A DNA stretch of 64,000 nucleotides from Plantago elongata (Eukaryota > Streptophyta > Magnoliopsida > Lamiales > Plantaginaceae). Made by a program: the position numbers and the translations under genes. The DNA is taken from contig JAYMSP010000083.1 of assembly GCA_036897095.1 (NCBI GenBank), forward strand, positions 1 through 64,000, in the 5' to 3' direction. Position 1 is the stretch's first letter. Each line of letters opens with the position of its first letter. Positions 50,935 to 60,017 of this stretch are shown here, piece after piece. The notes beneath the pieces were generated by a model. It was not told the origin of the DNA. It searched no databases and was given only the letters and a program-made list of their open reading frames with translations.

Positions 50935-52194
50935 AATTTATTTACTGCTTATGTAAGTTGTTATTTATTATTGTCTTGGTTTGGGGCTGTAATGTGGTTG
51001 AATTGTAGCATGATGAGACGCTTAACAGCTGATTGTAGTAGTAGTACTCAAGTAGGTGTGACTTAAAAGTTATGTGTATCCTTTGTTGCATGATAAGTCT
51101 TATGTTTGGTAGATTGTATCCATCAGTTTCTTCAAGGTTGGTGGTGAGGGGAGCATGTTGGTGGGTGGGGGTCTATTGAGGAGATGTGGCTTGTTTGGTA
51201 GGCTGGCATGTTTGTGTTAAAATCTTATGTGCCACTCCTATATGGGCCCGAAGTGAACAAGTAATCGAATTATATCATACCAATGACTGTTATATAATCG
51301 ATAATTGCGAAACACTTTGCATCATTTGATCCTTAAAGAAACGGTGTTCTATTAACAGTCGACCATAACCGATATTTTGGTCGAAACATTTAAAGTAGTT
51401 GTTTTTAGATAAATGAATACCACTTGTAATTGAACCAAAATTAAAGGCATCACCGTCTATTACTTTTACATACCTAAAAGTGTTCGGATTATTTGAAAAT
51501 TGAGACAAGTTCCCTAGAGTTATAGATTGTTTTTACACTTTAAATTTAAGTTAGATTTGCCTAGACCAATTGATTTCAAGTTCACCATTCACCGGCAAAG
51601 TCCATAACTAAAGGCCATTTTGGTTGTCTTAACTATTTTTATACTGCCTACCTACGACTACGAGTCATTGATCTCCATGTGAAAAGAAAAAAGAAGGATT
51701 GATAAGTCGTATGTTAAGTTACAATTGTGCTATGTCAAAAGAAAATGAAATTGGAATTGGGCCTAAAAATGCATGGGCTGTCTGATATTTATAGGGGAAG
51801 GAAAGCCCAAATTTTACGATAAACCTAACGTTCCTTTTAGTGTATTCTCCCTACCCAGCAACAATAAACACTCATGACTTTCCAAAGGAAAAAGTGTGGG
51901 AAAGAATGAAAGATAGAGAAACTTTGATTTAACATTCTATGAAAATTTTAATAATTGTTCAATTGATAGTTCATACATAATATATAATATAGAGAAAATT
52001 ACCTGTATAAGCCATTGAACAACAACTTTTACAAAAAATATAGTGTTAAATAACTCTTACACATAAGTCCAATCTATTTTATGGGCGCCTAAATCAACAA
52101 TTGACCGGATAAAAATACCCCTACAAAGTTGTCACGTCTTGTCGCCTCTCTTCAACTGCCATTTTCTATAATTCGAAAATCAATTTCATTTATA
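50935..52194. other. GRF 3' UTR followed by intergenic DNA
   Basis: 50935 to about 51200 is probable GRF 3' UTR. The rest up to the MULE remnant is AT-rich with no recognised feature. Confidence 0.45.
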
Positions 52195-54340
52195 TCAATT
52201 CTTCTTCAACAAGCTTTCTCCCGATTTTCTATTGAATGACTTCGCATCATTTGAGAACATCTCCCCATAACGTATCGGGGAAGAGTATGCAGTCATCCAA
52301 TGATCCAATGGAACATATTCAATGAAACTCACTAGTGCATAAGAGCCTTCATCACGTCGGTGTTCAAGCTTTTCCTTCAACACAGAAACATTCACAGCAT
52401 ATGCACATTCACTCAGTCTGAAAACAAACCTCTCCCTCAGACCCTTAGCAATGCCCCTACTGCCAAACGAATCCATCAAGTTACGCTTAAGATGCTCAAG
52501 ATAGTAAAAATGATGGGCTCTATCACCAAGAACAATTGGGATACCCTCGATTAGGCCAGGAGCACGGTCAGAAATTATAGCAAGATGTTGATCGCCACTT
52601 ACAACCTGGTTAAGATGCTCTAGAAACCATAGCCAACTTACATTGTTTACAGACTCAACAATGGCAAATTAGAGAGGAAATATACCTAACAAAAACACAA
52701 AAAAAGATAGTTTCATGAGACCTAATGCTGATTCAAAGCAGCAAACATAGTAAAAACACTAGTTTCAAAGCAATTATAGCTAGTTTCAACACTACATTTA
52801 AAACAAGAAACAATAGTTTCAGGGCTAGTTTTCATAATTTCAAAAGGCTAATTTCATGGCGCATACATAGTAAAATCATTAGTTTCACATTTAGTTCCAC
52901 TAGTTTCAGGTATATTATAGTTAGTTTCAAGGTTAACCTAGCTGGTTTCACTAGTTTCAAGGCTATTCTAGCTAGTTTCAAAACAAGAACACTAGTTTCA
53001 AAGCTAGTTCAAGGACGCATAAAATAGCAAAAAAAAAAAAAACTTTCGTTTCGCAGTTAATTCAACTGGTTTCATGTATATTATAGCTAGTTTCATGCTT
53101 AACCTAGCTGGTTTTACTAGTTTCATGGCTATTCTAGCTAGTTTCAGCATGTAATAAAAACTAGAAAAATGAAATGGGCAAAGCATTGTATACCATCATT
53201 TGCATCTTTTCGAGTTGCAACTAGCAAGCAACCCTTAAACCTGAATTTCAAATGAGAACCATCCACAAAAAAGAATCGGGTGGCAGTTGCAACCCCCAAA
53301 ACAAATGAACAATCTCTCAAATTGATTAGTATTTTCATTCACAACCAAATCAACAACACTACCGACATTTGTGCACCTCAACGCCTCTAACTACCAGTCA
53401 AGCTCATAAAAAGAAAGCTCATATTCACCATACACCTTATTACGAGCCTTCTCAAGTGCCCTATAAGCCTTGTTGTACGACACTTCAATAGCATAAAAGT
53501 CCCATAAAAACTTCTTTACCTCATTCGCACACGTACACTCGCACACTTACACGCAGCAATGCTCATAGAATCCAAAATAAAATCGCACATCAAAGTCGTA
53601 GCCAAAAAATCACCCTTCTCAATCAAAGGTGAAGGAATACAGGTATGTTGATTAATCAACTCTTTGATGTAAAACCAATTGTTTGTTGCATATTGAATCC
53701 CGGTTACTGTCCGCCACAACCGAACAAAGCATGTTTGCTGCAAATATCTCTGATCTTTTGAGGAGTATTTTTCATAATTTTAAGATTGAAACCAATAACC
53801 ATTGAGTACTTTGCCAAAGCAAGACGAAAGGTATGGGTCCCCCAGGAAAAAGCTTGGCCAACCTCCTTATTCTCCAAGTGCCAACCTAGTGATAACATTC
53901 TCCTCCCCCTTCCCTCCTGCAAACCACCGTACAACACTACGTAACCTACACCTTAAGTAAATGGAACGGAGTATGTACCTACAATACCATGTCCTGGAAA
54001 TAGTCCAACATCTTAAACTACTTCACTCTGGACTGTAACTAGCGAACTCTCACTTAAAACACGGCGTGCCACCACCATACCACTACCACCAAGTATCAAC
54101 CCTACCAGCAACACCGAAACTAGTTTCAGATCCACCAACCCTAGTTTCAGCGTGTTTAGAACCACTACCCTCCCCAATATACATTTTCTTACCATGTCGA
54201 ATATTAATGGGATCAACATCCAAGCAATCATCTCCACCAACCACAATATCCACATCCACAAACTTCAATCCATGAAGTTTGCACATCTCAATCATATTAC
54301 TCAAGTCATCATCAGTAAAAATCAAATATATCTTCCGACC
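52195..54340 (-). pseudogene. MULE (Mutator-like) transposase gene, decayed
   Basis: Reading minus, 54325 to about 54010 holds an acidic N-terminus with a VDVDIVVGGDDCLDVD segment. 53937-53700 gives the zinc-binding/DNA-binding part (FRLALAKYSMVIGFNLKIMK, then IRDICSKHALFGCG). 53700-53520 gives WFYIKELINQHTC. 53340-53194 gives the first DDE block, FFVDGSHLKFRFKGCLLVAT then RKDANDG. After a GT-AG intron (52686-53193), 52685-52195 gives FAIVESVNN, SWLWFLEHLN, ISDRAPGLIEGIP and YLEHLKRNL. This order is that of plant MuDR transposases, normally 700-900 residues. Several stops and frame changes (for example a stop right after the splice, between GIFPL and FAIVES) show it is dead. I found no dependable long terminal inverted repeats. 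Confidence 0.82.
52686..53193 (-). repeat. TAGTTTCA-rich array inside the MULE intron
   Basis: The intron holds more than 15 copies of (A/T)GTTTCA, mostly as CTAGTTTCA. There is a higher-order duplication of about 78 bp: 52903-52980 and 53068-53146 both run TATATTATAG, AACCTAGCTGGTTT, GGCTATTCTAGCTAGTTTCA. Phe/Ser-rich frames over it are artefacts. Confidence 0.75.
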
Positions 54341-55930
54341 AACTGTCTAAAAAAACCTCGTCGAATCAAAATCATTCAATCGGAACTTTGAAACTGCATT
54401 TTCAACAAATCAAAAAAGGTAAAACGAGATCCGATACCAAAAGCATGACTGAGACATTATTGGTTAACGAAACATTGAAATCCGTACTTTTGGTACGAAG
54501 ATTAAGCAAAATCGAAAAAAAATTAATGAACAAACGAGAGAAGAAAATAGAGAAAAGAAAAATCAAGAGAGAAGAAAAAGCAAGATTGAAATGTCCATAC
54601 TTACGGAATAATAATTGACGTGAACTATAAGCTAATGGGAAAGCAACGAGGGTATTTTAAGAAAGTCAATTATAAAAATTAGGGCTAAAAGATTAGATTG
54701 ATTATAATTGTTATTTTTTTTAACAGATTTTAACTGTAATCTCATCACTTTATATATATAGAAAGTCGAATTCTTCAACTTTTAACTGACTTTAACATTT
54801 AATTAGTGAACTATCGAATAGGGAAAGATAATCGCATCAGTAAGTGACTAATTCAACGTTTACAACCATTTGAATAATTGATCCAACTACGACAGTTAGC
54901 TGAATTTAACTAAAATTTCATGTAGAAAAGTTTTACTATAAACTTTTGTTAAACATTTACATGTACGGTTCAAAATTAGTGTGTACATAAAATTTGATAA
55001 AAAGAAAGTCAAAACAAGATAGAAATGAGTATAATTTATATACAAAAGTGAAAAATGTGTTAGTGCCGTTGGTCGTTGGGCTCAAATAGATTTCTTTTTA
55101 AATTATTGATTAAATTATGTGAAACAACTAAATTATTATTACTTGTTTTATTAAGGAGTTTTGGAGAAATACACTTCATCGTGAAAAAATCAAAATAATG
55201 GGAATTCAATCACTCTAACTCGTTTTTTAACTCTATGCAATTATCTATGCTAATACTTTATTCTTGAATTTATATTAAAAGTCATTAATTATTTATAACA
55301 AAATCACATACATATTTTAAATATATCACTTGTAAATAAAAAAAGTATATCACCAATTAAATGAAAAAAAATTACAATATTTGAAATTTAAAACTTACAA
55401 AAGTAATATTGAAAATTACAACAATCAATCTACTACATATAAATTCTAATTATCATACCTAAAAAACTCACGCACTTTCTTCCAGAGCTAATTTTCACCA
55501 TCTTTTAAATATAAGCATCAAATACGTGACAATCGTCTATTAAGAGTTAAGTTTTTGGATCATATCAAAGGTTTTTTAAGAGAGGACTTCCTTGGCTTTT
55601 TTAAGTGTTATGTTTTTGGAACATGTCAGAGGTTTTTAAGAGAGGACTTCCTTGACTTTTCCTTTTGCCTTATCTCTGCTTATAGGCCGCCGAAATGTTA
55701 CTTCCAGTTGGTTGCAAAGACTCTTTAAGTGATTGCACCAGAGAGGTAGTCAACCACCATATTCTCTATGGTTGTTTGGCCATTTGGAGTTTTTTGAACT
55801 TCAACATCGGTACCAATGATGTACTCACATCTAGTGAAGTTTTCTGGGTCGGGTTCTTTACGGGAACTTAGAAAATTAAAATTGTTGGATGTTTAAATCA
55901 ATTATAGAGGACATTGGACCAAAAATAGTA
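54341..55930. other. Gene-free stretch
   Basis: 54388-54618 has a Lys/Glu-rich frame with no family resemblance, on the opposite strand from the MULE. A 60-bp tandem duplication lies at 55541-55660. The remainder is AT-rich DNA with nothing recognised. Confidence 0.4.
55541..55660 (+). repeat. Two-copy tandem duplication, 60-bp period
   Basis: Units 55541-55600 and 55601-55660 share TAAGAGAGGACTTCCTTG and ATGTTTTTGGA-like starts, with about ten differences. Confidence 0.85.
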
Positions 55931-56176
55931 CTCCCTCTCTTATTTTCTAATTCAACTTCTCGTATTTCTTTTTGAACCGTTCCTGATTTAAATTCTTATT
56001 TATATATTTAAAAATATTTGAACTCCACAACCCATTCTAATAATCTATATTGACCCATGTAAATTTATGACACTTTATCTCCACAATTACTTTTAATAAA
56101 CACACATTGATTAATTACATTGCGTTTAAACCCCTTGTCTAGTCTCTTAAGTCTTAAATTAGAAACTGAGAGAGCA
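55931..56176. mobile_element. Stowaway-type MITE
   Basis: TA then CTCCCTCTCTTATTTTCTAA at the left mirrors TTAGAAACTGAGAGAGCA at the right. About 245 bp, AT-rich and non-coding. Confidence 0.65.
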
Positions 56177-56589
56177 CCAGTTAGCATCAAAATGTGACAT
56201 TTGAATAAATTCTATAAATTGATAAATTAAAATAAGAAACTAGAAAAAATGGAAACATGCTGGAAATGCAACAGCACCAACAAAGACCCTGTTCCTAAGG
56301 TTGAACTTATAAGTTGAAACTCTTTTCCAGCTTAATGTAGTTTATGTTTTACTTTAAAAAAAAAAAAAAAAGTCTCTGAGCAACAGTAATCGGAACCAAC
56401 AATTACATGCTGTAAAATTACTAGCCATTAGCCAAACGGCAAGTTGCTTCTTTTTTATAGTATTTTATCTAAAGTTTATTTTTTATAGTATTTTATCTAA
56501 AGTTTATTTTTTAAGTTCATTTTAATTCTTTAAATTTTCCTACAAATACACAATTCCGTCTCCATAATTACAAATTTCAAACACTTCAA

Positions 56590-56833
56590 CCTTTTTTAAA
56601 ACTTCTAACACATCCAAATGACTTGGTACAAGCACCCTTCTGAAATTGATAAAATGATGGAGTTGCTTCTCGAAGAAAAGCTCATGGAAAAGATCATAGA
56701 ACGTATGGAAGAAGAAAAAAGGGAGTCACACCGACGTCAACATGCTGGAAAAGAAATAAAGCGTTTCAAGAAACAACAGATAGTCATCTTGAAATGGAAC
56801 CCAAAGGGAGAGGTGCTTCTAATCATCATCTAA
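56590..56833 (+). pseudogene. Small charged ORF, possible PIF/Harbinger transposase N-terminus
   Basis: A 71-codon frame from the ATG at 56618 reads MTWYKHPSEIDKMMELLLEE and continues with a Glu/Arg/Lys-rich helix including RRQHAGKEIKRFKKQ. Plant ALP1/HARBI1-like proteins start with a similar acidic-to-basic helix before a K.I.RD..EG segment. No DDE core follows, so it would be a fragment. It may equally be a chance frame. Confidence 0.3.
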
Positions 56834-57528
56834 TTTCCAGCACTAATCTATGATAATGCACAACTCCATTGACAGAAATTTTATTCCAGTATGATGTTTT
56901 TAACTTCATGCTCTGCATATTTACCAACCAGGTATTTGAAGTTTTGCTAGAATAATGAGGTAGGCTAAGCAATGAGTGGCAAGTGATGTTTCTATTTTTA
57001 TGTTTGTTAATGATGAACGAATATATGTATTCCAGTCAAGTCTTGCACATTTAAACAGATACTGCACAAAGGCTTAACTTAACAATAAGCTAGAACAAAG
57101 GGAGTTTAGTGACTCTAGTATGAGACTCTAAGTGACTGTTTGGTAACCCAAACCCAATTCAATTGACCTTTTTGTAAACAAAACTGACAACAATTCAAAT
57201 TGCATACCAATCAGCCGAAGGATTTAAAGAAAACCAGAACGCAACGAAAAGCTAAATATGCAAGAACAGCCCAAATGACACTCTTAAGCCAGAACCGTAA
57301 TCTAAAGAACTGATTGATTCAAGGAAAATAACTTCAATCCACATTTAACTCAACAATATGATTGTGGCATACGCAAGCAAAGCACAGTAAATTCAACAAT
57401 TGAGCTAATACTTTTTTTGTTTTTTAAACGGCAAAAGTGACATGAACCAACTCAGGTTGGAGGGAAGCGTATTACAAATTAAGACGCGATTCATTGTCAC
57501 AATTGAGCTTATACAATATAATGAATGA
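56834..57528. other. Gene-free stretch, probably including the 3' side of the snoRNA transcript
   Basis: Holds a small MITE at 57133-57221. Otherwise no frame or repeat is recognised. The minus-strand snoRNA transcript may end here. Confidence 0.35.
57133..57221. mobile_element. Short PIF/Harbinger-like MITE
   Basis: GACTGTTTGGTA at the left mirrors TACCAATCAGCC at the right (10 of 12 bases), the same end style as 35683-35831. 89 bp. Confidence 0.55.
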
Positions 57529-57616
57529 GGGGTAGCTCATATTCTATGGGTGTAAAGAGTCTATCATGCCATGTTTAGCATTCAGTACGAGGAATTTTTA
57601 TAATCATCGCTACCCA
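57529..57616 (-). ncRNA. Candidate box C/D snoRNA, copy B (18S rRNA guide)
   Basis: On the minus strand a terminal stem GGGTAGC/GCTACCC encloses a C-like box ATGATTA (57601-57607), guide AAATTCCTCGTA, D' box CTGA (57582-57585), C'-like ATGATAG (57561-57567), guide CACCCATAGAAT (57541-57552) and D-like ATGA (57537-57540). The first guide pairs with ACGAGGAATT and the second with ATTCTATGGGTG, both present in plant 18S rRNA as I remember it. C and D boxes each differ from consensus at one base. A near-copy with identical guides lies at 58416-58506. Its role would be to direct 2'-O-methylation of 18S rRNA in the nucleolus with fibrillarin. Confidence 0.65.
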
Positions 57617-58415
57617 ACTCACTGAAAACAGGAATGAACATAGGTGCTCTGCTTTGTACTGATCTTTGCTTATATGAATGCAATCCCTTAACTTAAATAA
57701 ATTTACAAAAAAAAAAAAAAGGAATGAGCAAAGCAATCAAGATATACTTGGACTTCTATTTGCAGAGTGATTTGAATACCACATCAAAATGGAGAAGAAT
57801 AATAGAAAAAATTTGGAAGTAAGCGTAACCCAAATTCGTAGCAAAGAAATTTAGGCTTTAAATACCACCATATCTTTATATTAGGAGAGGTCATAAAAAA
57901 TAGCAGAGAAATATATTCTAAGCCATTTTTCAAAAATGCCAACTCCTTTCAATGAAACTTTAACTCTTGGAAAGATTTTCATGCGGCAGAGTGTCTAAAA
58001 CCATTTGAACTTTATTATTAGACAAATATTTCTAATTCAAGAGAGTTAACTCCTGTAACATGTAACATAAGTATAGAGACTGAAACTCAATTCATCAGAA
58101 CGACTTGAAGTATTGATAAATTGAAGACATTACATTAGCACAAAGATTGCAATTATCAGAATTCGTTAGCAGAAAAATCATACAGAAAATGCTATTCAAG
58201 TAATCTAACGGGATAGAAAAATGACAAATTTTTAGCCAAAACTACTCCACCCACCAGGATTCAGAAGAAAATCATGATCATCAACACAAATTACGGGCTT
58301 GGATAGTATGACACAAGAAAAACAGCGGATACAACCGAGCAAGCAACTGAAATAAGGTAGCAGAATCAAAAAAAAAAAATCACCATGTAGAAAAAATGAA
58401 AGCTTTTTCAAATGA

Positions 58416-58506
58416 GAGGTAGCTCATATTCTATGGGTGTAAAGTGTCTGTCATGCCGTGAATACAGCATTCAGTACGAGGAATTTTTATAATCACCGCT
58501 ACCCAT
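58416..58506 (-). ncRNA. Candidate box C/D snoRNA, copy A (18S rRNA guide)
   Basis: Same build as copy B: stem GGTAGC/GCTACC, C box GTGATTA (58490-58496), D' CTGA (58471-58474), C'-like ATGACAG (58448-58454), D-like ATGA (58424-58427). The two guides (58475-58486 and 58428-58439) are identical to copy B, while the linker between D' and C' differs (about six changes and an indel). Conserved guides and boxes with a free linker are what selection on a snoRNA would leave. The first guide site matches the 18S position that human U82 (SNORD82) is known to guide, by my recollection. Confidence 0.68.
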
Positions 58507-58659
58507 TTCATAGATACAGATCAAAACACGATTGCACGAAAGGAAAAAAAGAAACAGCTCCACACTTTGAGATCCAATCGAGCAAATAAATCAAGAAAAA
58601 TGAAGTTCGATAGCAGAGAACTTGGCGAGGTATATTGAAGGAGGCGGCGATTTGTGTTG

Positions 58660-58706
58660 TTATATAGACACTGGAAGGAAATTAGGAGGCGCTTCTCCAA
58701 ACCCTA
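58660..58706 (-). promoter_or_regulatory. Telo-box and TATA promoter of the snoRNA transcript
   Basis: On the minus strand TAGGGTTT (58699-58706) is followed 32 bp later by CTATATAA (58660-58667). Telo-box plus TATA is the usual Pol II promoter of plant snoRNA and ribosomal protein genes. Both candidate snoRNAs lie downstream in the same orientation, the first about 150 bp away, so one precursor could hold both. Confidence 0.55.
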
Positions 58707-58709
58707 GCC

Positions 58710-59929
58710 AGCCAGATGAGTTTTACCCAAATTGCAAAGGAGAATTGTAAAGCTCACCCTTCTAAATAGCCTGTATTGCAAATTGGACTACAACTTCCAT
58801 ACCATGCCAATATTCCCATACTTTTTATTTTGACAAAATTTTATTTTGCACTAACATTTTTCGATGTTTTGAATTTACCCTCATTTTTCGTTCAATTAAT
58901 ACTAATAACGTTTCATCACTTTGACATTACACCAAAAATTGACGTCCATTAAATTTATATTTTAAATAACCCTAAAATCTTTTCAGAAATTTACACCCAC
59001 TATAAAAACCTTTTTTCGTTTTCTAAATCACACTAAAACTTTCTTAATTATTTAAATAATCAAAATATATGTCCGTATGATTTTTTTGGGTTGCTAGCAT
59101 AGTGGTTGTAGGATATGCATCATATTTGCCATGACTTTGACATTTTGCAATCAAATTATTCATATAAATTGTTGGTTCAGTGTAGAGATTTAAAGAACAT
59201 CATATGTGATCAGGGTTAATTGCGTATCTTCATGTGTTTGGATATAAAAAATGACACAAAGCTACGTATATATTTATGGAACGAGCGTATATACTTTGTG
59301 ACTTCATTTTTGTAATTTTATTAAATCAACTAATTGAAAGATGGAATATAAAGAGAGTTCGAAAACTTAGTTTTATAGATAGAAAAAAATATATGTATGT
59401 CAATTAATATATTAATAAATTTTATTATTTTTATCCGTCTTATGAAATTTCACATTCGCCAGATACTTATGGAGTATGTTATTGTTATATCTATCATAAA
59501 ATAAACTTATTATTATATTTACCAAACAAATGAAGAAAGTGCGTTTGATTAGTAAAGTGAAGTGTCGTTGTTGGTTAATTTGTGACTCGGATTGTAATCC
59601 TTATTTTTCATAACACTTATGTTCTTTTTTGTTGGAATAAAAATTCAAATTTTCAAATAAATTATTACTATATAAAAAAGTATTGATGGTGAAAAAAAAA
59701 TTCAAGAGGTATGATTTGCGCTAGTTTGTGAGCTACTAATAAATTCAATGATTTAAACTTGTAGAAATTGAAAACGTGACTAGACGACTTGCATATCAAT
59801 TTGATCATAGAGATTTGTAAACTGGTGAAATTTATGCAGCAAAGGTATGAAATATATGAATGCTTGCGTAATTTTTAAAAAATTGTGAAAAGTAAATATT
59901 TTAAACATGATCTTGGTCATGATCAAATG
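58710..59929. other. Gene-free stretch
   Basis: AT-rich DNA with no frame or repeat recognised. Confidence 0.4.
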
Positions 59930-60017
59930 CTTCGAAACGCTTCAAATGGCTCGACTTCGTACCTATCCACATATATATGGATAGGTACGAAGTCGAGCTA
60001 TTTGAAGCGTTTCGAAG
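59930..60017. ncRNA. Near-perfect hairpin with 40-bp arms (possible MIRNA-like locus)
   Basis: Arm 59930-59969 is the reverse complement of 59978-60017 with a single mismatch (GGCTCG against CGAGCT at 59948-59999). The 8-base loop is CATATATA. Outside, ATGATCA-type sequence on the left (about 59918) can pair with TGATCAT on the right (about 60033) after an asymmetric bulge, lengthening the stem. The right arm reads as part of a protein-like frame (GTKSSYLKRFEVVNKDGDHF), so the hairpin may come from an inverted duplication of a gene fragment. No known miRNA is recognised in it. Confidence 0.5.

Noticed and set aside
52725-53027. Phe/Ser/Lys-rich protein of about 100 residues
   Set aside because: It is the translation of the TAGTTTCA array in the MULE intron.
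54388-54618. Lys/Glu-rich ORF
   Set aside because: Purine-rich low-complexity sequence next to a dead MULE, on the opposite strand, without family resemblance.
58140-58320. A third C/D snoRNA (TTGATGA and CTGA words near 58275)
   Set aside because: C-like and D'-like words exist on the minus strand, but there is no terminal stem, no good D box and no recalled rRNA complement.
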